From contig NZ_VLPL01000003.1 of assembly GCF_007558725.1 (NCBI RefSeq), positions 248,001 through 312,000 of the forward strand: a DNA stretch of 64,000 nt. Direction: 5' to 3'. Source of the DNA: Fluviicola chungangensis. GTDB taxonomy: Bacteria > Bacteroidota > Bacteroidia > Flavobacteriales_D > Crocinitomicaceae. Positions 9,085 to 19,716 of this stretch are shown piece after piece. The position numbers and the translations under genes were made by a program. The notes under the pieces were generated by a model. The model was not told the origin of the DNA. It made no database searches and saw only the letters and a program-made list of their open reading frames with translations. Positions within the stretch are counted from its first letter, which is position 1, and each line of letters starts with the position of its first letter.

Positions 9085-10789
9085 GAGCAATAATTGGAAT
9101 TATATCTATTTCATCGCTAAAAAACTTCAACGTAAACAATTGGTTACGGATGATTCATTGCAAGGCAATAAAAAAGCAGCAAAACCAATTACTAGAATTG
9201 CTATTTTGAGTATTTCGCTGGCAATGATCGTAAACATCGTTACAATTGCAGTGGTTGAAGGATTCCAACAAGAAGTGAGCCGTAAAGTTATAGGTTTTGG
9301 TTCACATATCTCTATCCAGAAGTCAGGAGAAATTTCTTTAATGGAATCAGCGCCCTTAATGAAGAGTAAAAAATTGGAAGAAACCCTGGCTCGGATCGAG
9401 GGTGTAACCCATGTTCAATCAGTTGCTTATAAGCCTGCATTGCTTCAATCCAGAGGAGGAGAAACGCAAAAAGAGATCCTGGGAGTTGTTTTAAAAGGTG
9501 TTGATAAAAATTACGATTGGTCGTTTTTCAAGACGTATCTGAAAGAAGGAAAACTTCCTGATTTTACAGATCCTGCTTCAACAGAAGTACTTATTTCAAA
9601 ACGAATTGCTGCCGACTTGCACTACCAGTTAGGCGACACCATTAACGCTTATTTCGTAAAACAAAAGCCCATTCAGCGTCAATTCCGGATTGTTGGGATT
9701 TATGAAACCGGGTTGGAGGATTTTGATAAAGAACTGGTTTTTTGCTACCTGCCACAGGTCCAGCAACTGAATGACTGGGGAATCAGTGCGGAACTGATCG
9801 TAGAGGATTCACTTTATTTTGGAAATTTAATTTTACGTGCACAGGTTTCGGGAGGGAATGGCAATTACCGTTACGACTGGGGGGAAGGCTATGAAAATAC
9901 GCCTGTTATTGCAATCTATCCGCAAAAAGACACCACAATCCGGCTCATTGTAGCAGATTACTGGACTTTCCTGGATGAACCAACCGGAAGTCCGGATAAC
10001 CCGAAAAGTGAGACAGCCATTCCGGATACTACTTGGTTACAAATCAAAGTGAAGGGCGATAAACTGAGTACAAGCCCCTTTTCCATGGACTCGGAAGGGA
10101 ATTTGAAAAAGCATTTCCTGAGTCAGGATGGCCTTCATTATGAAGTGAAAGCAGGAGCAAAAACAGTAGACCTGGAGTTTTTCCCCGGACACGGTTCATA
10201 TCAGGAATATGTGGGATCGTATGAATTGAGCGTGGCTGATTTTTCAGACATCGAAAACCAAAAAAAGAACATTGAAAAAGCGGTGGAATTCAACCCGGAT
10301 TTCAGGCAGCAGGTGAAAGTGAACAGCATCAAGGACAATCAGCATGATTTGTTTGTTTGGTTGAGTTTTTTGGATGTGAACCTGGCAATCATCCTGGTAC
10401 TCATGTTAATTATCGGAATTGTAAATATGGGATCTGCTTTGTTGGTATTGATCCTGGTTCGTACTAATTTCATTGGAATTTTAAAGGCAATGGGTGCAAA
10501 TAACCTGTTTATACGGAAGGTGTTTATGATCCATACCGGACAACTGATCCTCAAAGGCATGATCTGGGGAAATGTCATTGGAATAGGACTTTGCTGGCTT
10601 CAATATCAGTTCCATATTATTCCTTTGGATCCGAAAGTGTATTATTTGAATACCGTTCCGATTGAATTCAGCATCTGGAAAATAGGGGCGTTAAACGTCA
10701 TAACATTGGGTGTTTGTTTGTTGGCACTTTTCATTCCTTCTTTGTTGATTAGCAGAATCAATCCGGCAAAATCAATCCGGTTTAAATAA
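9083..10789 (+). CDS. LolC/LolE-like ABC transporter permease with an inserted periplasmic domain
   Basis: A 568-residue MacB/FtsX-type permease from the ATG at 9083. One membrane segment lies at about residues 36-60, a periplasmic MacB-like domain follows, and three membrane segments fill about 428-560; the end RINPAKSIRFK is typical of Bacteroidota permeases next to LolD-type ATPases. The family moves lipoproteins from the inner membrane to the LolA chaperone. Family members are usually about 400 residues; this one carries about 140 extra residues (about 235-378) between DKELVFCYLPQVQQLNDW and YELSVADFSDI, and the insert contains a PKD/SprB-like motif (SGGNGNYRYDWGEG). An in-frame ATG at 9065 is a possible alternative start. 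No ATPase gene is adjacent. Confidence 0.85.
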   Translation: MSNNWNYIYFIAKKLQRKQLVTDDSLQGNKKAAKPITRIAILSISLAMIVNIVTIAVVEGFQQEVSRKVIGFGSHISIQKSGEISLMESAPLMKSKKLEETLARIEGVTHVQSVAYKPALLQSRGGETQKEILGVVLKGVDKNYDWSFFKTYLKEGKLPDFTDPASTEVLISKRIAADLHYQLGDTINAYFVKQKPIQRQFRIVGIYETGLEDFDKELVFCYLPQVQQLNDWGISAELIVEDSLYFGNLILRAQVSGGNGNYRYDWGEGYENTPVIAIYPQKDTTIRLIVADYWTFLDEPTGSPDNPKSETAIPDTTWLQIKVKGDKLSTSPFSMDSEGNLKKHFLSQDGLHYEVKAGAKTVDLEFFPGHGSYQEYVGSYELSVADFSDIENQKKNIEKAVEFNPDFRQQVKVNSIKDNQHDLFVWLSFLDVNLAIILVLMLIIGIVNMGSALLVLILVRTNFIGILKAMGANNLFIRKVFMIHTGQLILKGMIWGNVIGIGLCWLQYQFHIIPLDPKVYYLNTVPIEFSIWKIGALNVITLGVCLLALFIPSLLISRINPAKSIRFK

Positions 10790-10824
10790 CCCGTTTAATC
10801 GATAATTCACCCATTTCCCGATAA

Positions 10825-10859
10825 TTTGATTCCTGAGCAGCGATAATTCCTTATTTTTG
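10825..10859 (+). promoter_or_regulatory. Putative promoter of the barrel/waaA pair
   Basis: TTTG at 10825-10828 and TATTTTTG at 10852-10859 (TAnnTTTG) are 23 bp apart, slightly longer than ideal. The box overlaps the TTG codon at 10857, which argues that translation starts at the ATG at 10875. Confidence 0.45.
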
Positions 10860-10874
10860 AGTGACTTTAAAAAC

Positions 10875-11633
10875 ATGAGAAATTCTTTTTTATTTGCTTT
10901 TTTGATCTGTTTCGGTTTCCAGGGATTGAGCCAGAGAAATGTTCGCGACAGTGCAATTGCAACTCCATGGATTGCGCTTCACTATGGGTTGAATGCACCG
11001 GGTGGAGATTTAAAGGAACGCTTCGGAACAATCAACCATGTGGGAGCAATGGCCGGCTATAAAACTTCCAGGAATTGGGTTTATGGACTGGATGGAAATT
11101 TCATGTTTGGCAACCAGGTGAAAACTTCCGGGATGTTTGCCAACCTGATTGATTCTCATGGCTACATCAATGATGTGAACGGAGATGTGGCAATCGTGGT
11201 GGTGAATATGCGTGGCTTCAATGCAAATGTAATGGTCGGCAAAGTGTTTCCGGTGCTTAGTCCGAATAAAAACTCCGGATTGTATGTCCATGCCGGATTG
11301 GGGTACATGCAATATAAAATCCGTGTGGAAACACAAGATCAGGTTGTTCCCACCCTGGAATTAAAATACAGAAAAGGTTACGACCGCTATACTACCGGAT
11401 TGAACTTCCACCAATTTGCTGGATATGCCTTTATGGCTAACCAGGGATTTGTGAACTTCTATGCAGGATTTTATATCCAGGAAGGGTTAACATATAATAG
11501 AAGAGATATCTTTTTTGATCAGCCGGATGTGCCGGTTTCTAAAGCACAAAGATTAGATTTACAATATGGATTCAAAGTCGGTTGGTTTGTTCCTGTTTAC
11601 AAGCGCAAACCGAAAGACTATTATTTTGAGTAA
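10875..11633 (+). CDS. Predicted outer-membrane beta-barrel protein
   Basis: A 252-residue protein from the ATG at 10875. A signal peptide ends near FQGLSQ (about residue 20). The rest alternates short amphipathic strands with Gly/Asn/Asp turns (GLNAPGGDL, AMAGYKTSRNWVYGLDGNFMFG, GLYVHAGLGYMQYKIRV, LDLQYGFKVGWFVPV), the look of an 8- to 12-strand outer-membrane barrel. No named family is recognised. Its stop directly abuts the waaA ATG (TAAATG), so the two are translated from one message, which hints at a role in outer-membrane or LPS biogenesis; that is inference. Confidence 0.6.
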   Translation: MRNSFLFAFLICFGFQGLSQRNVRDSAIATPWIALHYGLNAPGGDLKERFGTINHVGAMAGYKTSRNWVYGLDGNFMFGNQVKTSGMFANLIDSHGYINDVNGDVAIVVVNMRGFNANVMVGKVFPVLSPNKNSGLYVHAGLGYMQYKIRVETQDQVVPTLELKYRKGYDRYTTGLNFHQFAGYAFMANQGFVNFYAGFYIQEGLTYNRRDIFFDQPDVPVSKAQRLDLQYGFKVGWFVPVYKRKPKDYYFE

Positions 11634-12839
11634 ATGAGATTATTCTATGGATTTGGTATTCGGGCGTTTTATGCGGTAATGTGGCTCGCTTCCTGGTTTC
11701 ATCCCAAAGCAAAGAAATGGATTCTTGGAAGACGGATTCCATTAAAGACATTTCATGTACCGGCCAACAAACAGGTTGTTTGGTTCCACTGTGCCTCTCT
11801 GGGAGAATTTGACCAGGGACTTCCTGTGATGAATGCTTATAAGGAAGCTCATCCCGAATCGTTTCTGATTGTTACCTTTTTCAGTCCTTCGGGAATGGAG
11901 TTTTATCAGAAAAGGGAGCACCAGGTAGATTTGGCACTTTATCTGCCGCTGGACACAAAAATCAAAGCACGTAAATTCGTTGATCATTTCCATCCGAAAA
12001 TGGTGTTTTTTGTGAAGTATGAGTTTTGGTACAATCATCTGAAATGTGCCCGAAGAAAGGGGGCGAAGATTTATGGCGTCAGCAGTTTGTTCAGGCCGGG
12101 GCATCGCTTCTTTAAATGGTACGGTGGATTTTTCCGGAAAGCGTTGCGTTTGTTTGATCATTTTTACGCCCAGGATCAGCGTTCGAAAGAGCTGTTGAAC
12201 AGCATTGGCATTGACCAGGTTACCGTTACCGGTGACACGCGCTACGATCGGATGATTGCAGTAAAAGAACGAAGCCGGGAAAATGAGATTATTCGCAGTT
12301 TTGTGGAAGAAAAACCGGTGCTTATTTTGGGGAGCTCCTGGACTATTGATGAAGAAATCCTAATCCCTGCTTTATTTGAACTCCGGCAGAAATTCAAGAT
12401 CATCATCGCACCGCATGATATTTCAGAGAAGCACATCGAACAAATTTCAGCGGAATTTGATTATGAAGTGGAACGCTATACAGAGTTTCAAAATTTAGGC
12501 GGAGATATTTTAATTCTGGATACAATAGGTCAATTGACCAATGCATATCAGTACGCGGATCTGGCATATGTCGGCGGTGGATTTACAGGAAAATTACACA
12601 ACATTCTCGAACCGGGCGCTTTTGGCATTCCCATTTTTTTCGGACCGAAATTTGCACGTTTCCCTGAAGCTCAGCTATTCCTTGATCACGAAGTGGCGTT
12701 TACGATTGAAGATAGTTTCAGTTTTGAAAAAGCCGTGGAGGAAGCGCTCGGAAAAAGGGCTCTGATCAATGAAAGATTGGCAGAGATCTTTGCAAGGAAC
12801 CAGGGAGCAGCGAAGAAGATTATTAGCTCTTTAAATTAG
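11634..12839 (+). CDS. waaA: 3-deoxy-D-manno-octulosonic acid (Kdo) transferase
   Basis: A 401-residue GT30 enzyme of normal length. Diagnostic motifs are FHCASLGEFDQG, FFSPSGMEFYQKR, the FFVKYEFWYN block (E of the active site), GVSSLFRPGHRFFKW, VTGDTRYDRM and the C-terminal YVGGGFTGKLHNILEPGAFG. WaaA adds Kdo from CMP-Kdo to lipid A precursor on the cytoplasmic face of the inner membrane. An N-terminal hydrophobic stretch (FYAVMWLASWF) is the expected membrane anchor. It follows the barrel gene with no gap. A hairpin lies just past the stop. Confidence 0.93.
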   Translation: MRLFYGFGIRAFYAVMWLASWFHPKAKKWILGRRIPLKTFHVPANKQVVWFHCASLGEFDQGLPVMNAYKEAHPESFLIVTFFSPSGMEFYQKREHQVDLALYLPLDTKIKARKFVDHFHPKMVFFVKYEFWYNHLKCARRKGAKIYGVSSLFRPGHRFFKWYGGFFRKALRLFDHFYAQDQRSKELLNSIGIDQVTVTGDTRYDRMIAVKERSRENEIIRSFVEEKPVLILGSSWTIDEEILIPALFELRQKFKIIIAPHDISEKHIEQISAEFDYEVERYTEFQNLGGDILILDTIGQLTNAYQYADLAYVGGGFTGKLHNILEPGAFGIPIFFGPKFARFPEAQLFLDHEVAFTIEDSFSFEKAVEEALGKRALINERLAEIFARNQGAAKKIISSLN

Positions 12840-12841
12840 TT

Positions 12842-12873
12842 TTTCCACTTTTTGGCAATGAAAAAGGTGGAAA
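12842..12873. terminator. Bidirectional hairpin between waaA and the LOG-family gene
   Basis: TTTCCAC plus TTTTT pairs with AAAAA plus GGTGGAAA around a 7-nt loop, with a single unpaired base. It sits between two convergent genes and carries U or A runs on both strands. Confidence 0.6.
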
Positions 12874-12880
12874 TCATTGC

Positions 12881-13564
12881 TTAGAAGTTCGGGCTCAGAT
12901 CATGTGTTTTGTAGAAGTCATCCACATATTTCACCGCTTCGTCTGCCGTATCCACAACGGTTAAAAAACGCATATCGTCTGGAGAAATATTGTGTTCTTT
13001 TTCAAGCATTATTTTTTGGACCCATTCCACCAATCCGCTCCAGTATTCCTTACCCACAAGTACTACCGGCCGTTTGGTGATTTTCTTCGTCTGGATCAAC
13101 GTGATTGCTTCGAACAATTCGTCCATCGTGCCGAAACCTCCCGGCAGCACCACAAATCCCTGGGAATATTTTACAAAGATCACCTTGCGCACAAAGAAGT
13201 AATCAAAGCTCAAATTGCTTTCCCGGTCAATGTACTTATTGTGAAACTGTTCAAAAGGCAGGTCAATGTTCAATCCGACAGATTTTCCACCTCCTTTTTG
13301 TGCCCCTTTATTTCCGGCTTCCATAATACCTGGTCCGCCACCGGTGATAATTCCATATCCCGCTTTGGCAAGCTTTTCAGAAATTTCGACGCTCAATTGG
13401 TAATATTTATTCTCTTCTTTGGTCCTGGCAGATCCAAAAACAGAAATACATGGACCAATGCGTGCCATGCGTTCATACCCCTCGACAAATTCAGACATAA
13501 TCTTAAAAATTGCCCAGCTGTCGTTTGTCTTTATTTCGTTCCAGTCCTTGCGTATTGCGTTCAT
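12881..13564 (-). CDS. LOG-family (TIGR00730) nucleoside 5'-monophosphate phosphoribohydrolase
   Basis: A 227-residue Rossmann-fold protein. GGGPGIMEAGNKGA and PGGFGTMDELFEAITLIQTKK are the two signature motifs; the second (PGGxGTxxE) is catalytic in LOG (lonely guy) enzymes, which release a base from nucleoside monophosphates, including cytokinin riboside 5'-phosphates. In bacteria the physiological substrate is usually unknown, although AMP hydrolysis has been shown for relatives. The length matches the longer Bacteroidota LOG subgroup. It is convergent with waaA and divergent from the adhesin gene downstream. Confidence 0.87.
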   Translation of the reverse strand: MNAIRKDWNEIKTNDSWAIFKIMSEFVEGYERMARIGPCISVFGSARTKEENKYYQLSVEISEKLAKAGYGIITGGGPGIMEAGNKGAQKGGGKSVGLNIDLPFEQFHNKYIDRESNLSFDYFFVRKVIFVKYSQGFVVLPGGFGTMDELFEAITLIQTKKITKRPVVLVGKEYWSGLVEWVQKIMLEKEHNISPDDMRFLTVVDTADEAVKYVDDFYKTHDLSPNF

Positions 13565-13948
13565 TTGATTGCTTTAAAGTAGCAAAAGTGCTATTCCAGT
13601 AAAAATAGAGCTCTTGAGTAAGTTTAAAGTAAGTCGGATTTATTAATTATGAACGGAGCATCGTTTATAAGGCAAAATCGTTCTAAAATTCAACAAAAAA
13701 ATAAAAGAAATACGATTGAACTACTTAACTAGTTAAACTATTGATTTACAACTGTTTAAAATAGAACAGTTTTCGATTGATTTAGCCTTTTACAAGACGA
13801 TTCATTAAATTTTATCGTTAAAAATTTGGATGACGTTAAATTTTTTCATAATGTTGATTACCTTAATTACGACTATTTGCACCCTTAAACTTCACAGTTT
13901 ATAACATCCGGTAAGATACGAGTAAAAAAGGCATTAAAAACTATAAAT
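13565..13948. other. Divergent intergenic region, AT-rich
   Basis: This 384-bp stretch separates the LOG gene from the large adhesin gene. It is strongly AT-rich and holds the likely adhesin promoter at 13825-13856. No coding frame or stable RNA is visible. Short inverted matches such as ACTGTTTAAAATAGAACAGT (13748-13767) may be operator-like but are not diagnostic. Confidence 0.5.
13825..13856 (+). promoter_or_regulatory. Putative promoter of the large adhesin operon
   Basis: TTTG at 13825-13828, then 20 bp, then TAATGTTG at 13849-13856 (7 of 8 informative and spacer positions compatible with TAnnTTTG; one T to G change). It would leave a leader of about 90 nt before the ATG at 13949. Confidence 0.45.
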
Positions 13949-16900
13949 ATGACCGTTATTCACTCGAACCGAGCTGGGATTGTTATGTCCCTACTGTTTA
14001 GCTCCCTTTTCGTTACAACCTCGATGGCGCAATGTCCCGGATCAAACACCGGATATGTCAACGCTCAAGTTAGCGTAAACAGTGCCGCAGGAGGAACAGA
14101 TCCCTGGAATAATCCCGGTAACGCATTAACAGACAATAACAGCTACGCAACCATGTCAAATGCGGCGCTGTTAATCGGTGGAACTGTCAGGAGTTCCAAT
14201 TTCCTCGTACTTAGAAATCTGAATCTGAATATTCCGATCAATGCCCAGATTTGCGGAGTACAGGTAGAAATCCGGAAAGCGAGTTCGGATAATACCTCCT
14301 CAAACTGGACAAGGGATTTAGACATTCGTTTATTGAAGAACAACCAGATTACGGGTACCAACCATGCAAATACAGGTGTCAACTGGCCAACCTCCGAAAC
14401 GGCATTCACTTACGGTACCAATGCCGATCTTTGGGGAACAACCCTGAATGGGATGGAAGTAAGCAACAATGGTTTTGGTGTGGCAATAGCAATCGAATCC
14501 CGGGCGGCAGGGTTGCTTCTTCCAACGGTCATTTCTTACATCGATGCTGTTCGCATCCGGGTGTATTACTATGTTCCGTTAAGCGATTCGGACAATGATG
14601 GAATTCAGGATGTTGCAGATATTGACTGGGACGGGGATGGTGTAGCAAACAATGCAGAACTATTACCCTGTACCGCCACATCGACTTTGCCTCTAACGGC
14701 GCAATCCGATCCTACGTTGTATTTCCCGACGATATCAGGCGTGTGGGAAAATACCATTACGCGAAATACCTCCGGTGCGGGAATCGTTAATTTTAATATT
14801 TCAGAGAATTTCTCAGCCGTTTCCGGTCTGGAAATTTATACGGAACAAGATGTGGCTACTGCAGCTGACCAGTCCATCCAGGTCATGCGATTCAGTCAAC
14901 CGGTTAGTAATTTATCGTTCAAATTGCAGGATATTGATATAGCTGCCGGGCAATTCCAGGATAGAATTACGGTAAATGCCTATTCATTCGGCCAATTGTA
15001 CCAGCTTACAGCTACAGATTATACGATTGGGACCGGCAACTTCAATATGTTTAACGGGAACAATCAATTCCTTGGGTTGGTTGCAATGGACAATACCGAA
15101 CTGAACGGAACGATTACACTAAACATTCCGGTTTTGGTTGACTCCGTTCGGTTTGTATATGACAATTTGGACCCGGGCCTGGGAAATCAGGGATACGGAA
15201 TCGGAGAAATTAAATTCTGCTCGCCGCTCGCTTCTTCTCAGGACTTTGACAACGATGGAAAACCGGATTGGAAAGACCAGGATTCGGATAACGATGGAAT
15301 CCTGGATTTACATGAATACCAAACTTCTGCAGGATTTATTCCCCCGACAGGATCGGATTCGGATGGTGACGGATTAGATAATGCATATGACACAAGTACC
15401 GGAGGAACATTGATCGTGCCGGTTAACACCGATGGAACCGATAATCCCGATTACATTGATCTGGATTCGGATAATGACGGATTTTCGGATCAACTGGAAG
15501 GGAACGATGCGGACCACAATTGTGTGGCTGATTTCAACCTGGTAAATATTGATACCGACAATGACGGATTAGATAACGCGTACGATCCGGATAATGGCGG
15601 TACAACTGCACCAAGACAGGACACAGACGGGGACGGACTTCCCGATTGGAGAGAGAATACGGTTCCGACAACTGCAGCTGCAGGGAATGACCAAAGTGGT
15701 TGTGCCACAACGTATACCATGGCAGCCAATGTTCCGGTTTCCGGACAGGGATATTGGTCGGTTGCATCCGGTGCAGGTTCATTTTCGAATATTCATGCAG
15801 CAAATGCCACTGTATCGGGATTGAATACCGGAGTAAATACATACACCTGGTTTATTTATACGGATGGATGTCATGCTTCTTCAGATCAGATTTCCATTAA
15901 TCAAAGTACTCCTATTTCAACACCAAGTGCTTTAAACAACGGACCTTTATGTGAAGGAACTACTTTGAACCTGACTACACCAACCGTTTCGGGAGCAAGT
16001 TATCAATGGTCCGGTCCGAATAGCTTTACGAGTTCCCTGCAAAACCCGTCCATACCGAATATTACGAGTGCAGATGCCGGATTATACAGTGTAACACTTT
16101 CTGTTGCGGGATGCAGTTCTGCTGCGGGAACTACCTCCGTAATGGTCAATCCTGCTCCGGTCGCGCCGACAGTTTCAAGTAATTCACCTATTTGCCAGGG
16201 ATCTCCGATTAACTTAACGGCACCATTGGTCTCAGGCGCAACGTATCAATGGTCCGGACCGGGAAGTTTTAGTTCTTCAGCACAAAATCCAACCATTGCG
16301 TCCGCAGCTTTAAGTGATGCGGGAATTTATTCCCTGCAAATTACAGTTGGCGGATGTTCTTCAACAAATACAAGTACTGCGAACGTAATAGTGAATCCGA
16401 CCCCAACCGCTGCAACGGCTTCAAGCAATTCACCTGTTTGTGAAAATGCATCCATTAACTTAGCAGCAACTGCTGTTTCAGGGGCAACGTATCAATGGAC
16501 CGGACCAAACGCTTTCTCAAGTACAGATCAAAACCCGGTTATCCCGAATGCACAGGCAGTAAATGCAGGATCTTATTCCGTAATAACAAGTGTAAACGGA
16601 TGTTCTTCAACAGCAAATTCAACTTCGGTTGTCATTAATCCAAGTCCTGTAATTGCTTTAGGAACAGTTACAAATCCAACCACCTGTTCTTCAACAGACG
16701 GAAGTATCCAGGTAACTGGTGCTGCGACTGGGAATTTATCCTGGACAGGCACTGCTTCCGGAATTCAGATGGGAGTAACACTTCCGGCTACAATCCCGAA
16801 TTTGGGTTCGGGAGCTTACAACATTACTTTAACAGCCGCTTCGGGCTGTACATCAAATACGTTAGTGCAAACCCTCACTGGACCAAGTGCACCGGCAACT

Positions 16901-19624
16901 CCGATAATTACTCCGGGAGGGCCAACTTCATTCTGTTCCGGAGGTTCAGTTACTTTGACATCATCCGCAGCGGGTACCTACTTGTGGTCGACCGGAGAAA
17001 CTACGCAATCTATTTCGGTTTCAACTAGCGGTTCCTATTCCGTAACTGTCGGAAATGGTTCCGGATGTGTTGCGGCATCAGCTCCAACAATGGTTACAGT
17101 AAATCCTTCACCAAGTGTACCGGTAATTGTAGCTGGTGGACCGACTACTTTCTGTACGGGTGGATCTGTAACACTGACCTCTTCTGCTCCTTCGGGGAAT
17201 ACCTGGTCTACAACAGAAACAACCAGTTCAATTACTGGTTCTACTTCAGGGACATATACGGTAACTGTTTCAAACGGAACGTGCAGCTCAACAAGCGCCG
17301 GAACAACGGTAACGGTGACTGCACCACCGGCAACCCCGACCATTACACCCGGAGGACCAACAACCTTCTGTGCCGGTGGATCTGTAACATTAACGTCTTC
17401 TGCTCCTTCCGGAAATGCCTGGTCGACCGGAGAAACAACGAATTCAATTACTGTTTCAGCATCGGGCTCATACACGGTAAGTGTGGGTGGAGGAAGCTGT
17501 ATGGCTACCAGCGCACCGGCAACAATTACGGTAAATCCGACCCCGGTAGCAACGATTACACCAGGAGGACCGACATCCTTCTGCGCCGGAGGATCGGTCA
17601 CATTAACAGCTTCTTCCGGGGGAAGTTACCTGTGGTCAACCGGGGAAACCACTCAATCCATTACTGCTTCAACTTCCGGGTCATACACCGTAACGGTAAC
17701 GACCAGTGGATGCACAGCGACAAGTTCACCGACAACAGTAACCGTGAGCACGATTCCTTCGCCGCCAACAGTTACACCAAGCGGTCCCACGACATTCTGT
17801 TTGGGTGATTCGGTTACATTGACTTCTTCACCCGGAGGATCATACATGTGGTCGAATGGGCAGACGACACAAGCAATAACCGTATTCAATTCCGGATCTT
17901 ATACGGTAACGATTACAACAAGCGGTTGCTCGGCTTCCAGCGCTTCAACAGCAGTGATTGTAAATCCTACGCCAACAACTCCGACAATTACAGTGGTTGG
18001 TCCGACAAACTTCTGTGCGGGTGATTCGGTACAACTCGTTTCGTCTTCAGCTTCCGGCTATTTGTGGTCCGATGGGGAAACTACGCAAACCATTTGGGTA
18101 AATGCACCGGGAACCTTTACGGTAAGTGTTTCGAATGGAGTATGCAGTTCCCAACCGTCTTCTCCTGTTACACTAACCATGGTTGATTGCAATATCGATA
18201 CGGATGGAGACGGGTTAACAGATTTTGATGAAGTGACAAATACCGGAACAGATCCGAACAATCCGGATACGGACGGTGATGGCTACGGTGATGGGGATGA
18301 GGTGAATTTCGGATCCGATCCGTTGAATCCGTGTGACCCGAATCCTGCCAACCCGGTTTGCGACCAGGATGGGGATGGCTTGACGAATGCAGAAGAAGCA
18401 AGTGCAGGAACTGATCCAACGAATCCGGATACGGATGGTGATGGTGTTTTGGACGGAGAAGAAGTTCATGGAGTGGATGATCCATCAACACCATATGTGG
18501 TGACGGGAATCTCTGATCCCTTAGACTCATGTGACCCGATCAATACAAGTCCGGCCTGTGATTCGGATGGTGACGGATTGAATAACGGTGACGAAGCAAC
18601 AAACGGAACCGATCCGAATAATCCGGATACAGACGGTGATGGATTCAATGACGGATATGAAGTAAACAACAATTCGGATCCTTTGGACCCATGTGACCCG
18701 AATACCACGAGTGCATCTTGTGATGTAGATGGAGACGGATTAACAAACGGAGAAGAAGCAACAAACGGAACCAATCCGAATAACCCGGATACAGACGGTG
18801 ACGGTGTGTTAGACGGAGAAGAGGTTCATGGAGTGGACGATCCGTCGACACCTTATGTTCCAACGGGAACTTCTAATCCGCTTGACCCATGCGATCCGCT
18901 TCCTACAAGTGTTGCATGTGACGGCGATGGAGATGGCGTTTCAGATGGGGATGAAGCTACCAACGGAACCAATCCGAATAACCCGGATACGGACGGCGAC
19001 GGAGTGACTGACGGGGAAGAGGTTCATGGAACAGACGATCCATCTACACCATATGTACCTACAGGAACTTCAGATCCTTTGGATCCGTGTGATCCGCTTC
19101 CGACGAGTGTTGCTTGTGATGGCGATGGAGACGGCGTTTCAGATGATGATGAAGCAACGAATGGCACTAATCCGAATGATCCGGATACGGATGGTGACGG
19201 AGTGACTGACGGAGAAGAAGTCCATGGAGTGGATGATCCTTCGACACCTTATGTTCCGACCGGTACTTCCGACCCGCTGGACCCATGTGATCCGCTACCG
19301 GATTCACCGGCATGTAAGTCTGGTGGAAACGGTGAACCTGGTATCGTTGTTCCGGAAGGATTTTCTCCGAACGGTGATGGTTCGAACGAAACACTCATTA
19401 TTGCCGACCTGGATAAATACCCGGATAACACATTTACGGTGTTCAATCGCTGGGGAGTACAAGTCTATAAGGCAAGTCCATACAAGAACGACTGGAACGG
19501 AACGGATCAAGGTAAAATGGCACTCGGAAAAGATGTATTGCCGGAAGGTACTTACTTCTACCTGCTTGATTTGGGCTTGGGTCAGGATAAAATAGTTAAG
19601 GGCTACATCTACATAACAAGATAA
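13949..19624 (+). CDS. Giant repeat adhesin with Ig-like and thrombospondin type 3 repeats and a T9SS type B C-terminal domain
   Basis: A 1891-residue secreted protein. Signal peptide about 1-27. A beta-sandwich domain (about 30-205) is followed by one calcium-type TSP3 motif (DSDNDGIQD), a second sandwich domain (about 250-425) and more TSP3 motifs (430-570). From about 652 to 1410 come three Ig-like modules ([10 protein letters not shown] type), one SprB-like module, and six close modules opening [14 protein letters not shown]. Residues 1410-1790 are six TSP3 units ([11 protein letters not shown]), and about 1793-1891 is a CHU_C/type B sorting domain ([24 protein letters not shown]). TSP3 repeats bind many calcium ions and stiffen such stalks. 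It heads a probable operon with PorP/SprF and an OmpA protein; adhesion or gliding is the inferred role. Confidence 0.88.
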   Translation: MTVIHSNRAGIVMSLLFSSLFVTTSMAQCPGSNTGYVNAQVSVNSAAGGTDPWNNPGNALTDNNSYATMSNAALLIGGTVRSSNFLVLRNLNLNIPINAQICGVQVEIRKASSDNTSSNWTRDLDIRLLKNNQITGTNHANTGVNWPTSETAFTYGTNADLWGTTLNGMEVSNNGFGVAIAIESRAAGLLLPTVISYIDAVRIRVYYYVPLSDSDNDGIQDVADIDWDGDGVANNAELLPCTATSTLPLTAQSDPTLYFPTISGVWENTITRNTSGAGIVNFNISENFSAVSGLEIYTEQDVATAADQSIQVMRFSQPVSNLSFKLQDIDIAAGQFQDRITVNAYSFGQLYQLTATDYTIGTGNFNMFNGNNQFLGLVAMDNTELNGTITLNIPVLVDSVRFVYDNLDPGLGNQGYGIGEIKFCSPLASSQDFDNDGKPDWKDQDSDNDGILDLHEYQTSAGFIPPTGSDSDGDGLDNAYDTSTGGTLIVPVNTDGTDNPDYIDLDSDNDGFSDQLEGNDADHNCVADFNLVNIDTDNDGLDNAYDPDNGGTTAPRQDTDGDGLPDWRENTVPTTAAAGNDQSGCATTYTMAANVPVSGQGYWSVASGAGSFSNIHAANATVSGLNTGVNTYTWFIYTDGCHASSDQISINQSTPISTPSALNNGPLCEGTTLNLTTPTVSGASYQWSGPNSFTSSLQNPSIPNITSADAGLYSVTLSVAGCSSAAGTTSVMVNPAPVAPTVSSNSPICQGSPINLTAPLVSGATYQWSGPGSFSSSAQNPTIASAALSDAGIYSLQITVGGCSSTNTSTANVIVNPTPTAATASSNSPVCENASINLAATAVSGATYQWTGPNAFSSTDQNPVIPNAQAVNAGSYSVITSVNGCSSTANSTSVVINPSPVIALGTVTNPTTCSSTDGSIQVTGAATGNLSWTGTASGIQMGVTLPATIPNLGSGAYNITLTAASGCTSNTLVQTLTGPSAPATPIITPGGPTSFCSGGSVTLTSSAAGTYLWSTGETTQSISVSTSGSYSVTVGNGSGCVAASAPTMVTVNPSPSVPVIVAGGPTTFCTGGSVTLTSSAPSGNTWSTTETTSSITGSTSGTYTVTVSNGTCSSTSAGTTVTVTAPPATPTITPGGPTTFCAGGSVTLTSSAPSGNAWSTGETTNSITVSASGSYTVSVGGGSCMATSAPATITVNPTPVATITPGGPTSFCAGGSVTLTASSGGSYLWSTGETTQSITASTSGSYTVTVTTSGCTATSSPTTVTVSTIPSPPTVTPSGPTTFCLGDSVTLTSSPGGSYMWSNGQTTQAITVFNSGSYTVTITTSGCSASSASTAVIVNPTPTTPTITVVGPTNFCAGDSVQLVSSSASGYLWSDGETTQTIWVNAPGTFTVSVSNGVCSSQPSSPVTLTMVDCNIDTDGDGLTDFDEVTNTGTDPNNPDTDGDGYGDGDEVNFGSDPLNPCDPNPANPVCDQDGDGLTNAEEASAGTDPTNPDTDGDGVLDGEEVHGVDDPSTPYVVTGISDPLDSCDPINTSPACDSDGDGLNNGDEATNGTDPNNPDTDGDGFNDGYEVNNNSDPLDPCDPNTTSASCDVDGDGLTNGEEATNGTNPNNPDTDGDGVLDGEEVHGVDDPSTPYVPTGTSNPLDPCDPLPTSVACDGDGDGVSDGDEATNGTNPNNPDTDGDGVTDGEEVHGTDDPSTPYVPTGTSDPLDPCDPLPTSVACDGDGDGVSDDDEATNGTNPNDPDTDGDGVTDGEEVHGVDDPSTPYVPTGTSDPLDPCDPLPDSPACKSGGNGEPGIVVPEGFSPNGDGSNETLIIADLDKYPDNTFTVFNRWGVQVYKASPYKNDWNGTDQGKMALGKDVLPEGTYFYLLDLGLGQDKIVKGYIYITR
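16890..18180 (+). repeat. Six tandem GGPTxFCxGGSVTL-type modules
   Basis: Six modules of about 70-72 codons each repeat the pattern P-x-GGPT-x-FC-x-GG-S-VTL, a LWSTGETT segment and SGSYTVTV. They are similar enough at DNA level (shared runs such as GGAGGATCGGTCACATTAAC variants) to be prone to slippage or recombination. Confidence 0.75.
18190..19312 (+). repeat. Thrombospondin type 3 repeat array with near-identical 198-bp units
   Basis: Six TSP3 units of 54-66 codons lie in tandem. The last three are 66 codons (198 bp) each and almost identical: the phrase coding DGDGDGVSD recurs at about 18920 and 19118, exactly 198 bp apart. Their likeness points to recent duplication or gene conversion, and copy number may vary between strains. 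Confidence 0.8.
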
Positions 19625-19626
19625 GA

Positions 19627-19671
19627 GAAAGCGAAGCTTTCGATCGAATCAGCTTACAAGTTACAAGCTGA
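19627..19671 (+). other. Two intercistronic hairpins
   Basis: GAAAGC-gaa-GCTTTC (19627-19641) and TCAGCTT-(9 nt)-AAGCTGA (19649-19671) follow the adhesin stop. Neither has a U tract, so they look like RNA-stability or attenuation structures inside the operon rather than a full terminator. Confidence 0.4.
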
Positions 19672-19716
19672 TGCACGGAGAAAACAAAAGCAAATTCTCA
19701 CAAAAAAAGAGAAAAA

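Noticed and set aside
18190-19312. Regular repeats that could suggest a CRISPR array
   Set aside because: The repeats are in frame and code calcium-binding TSP3 units; there are no unique spacers of constant length.
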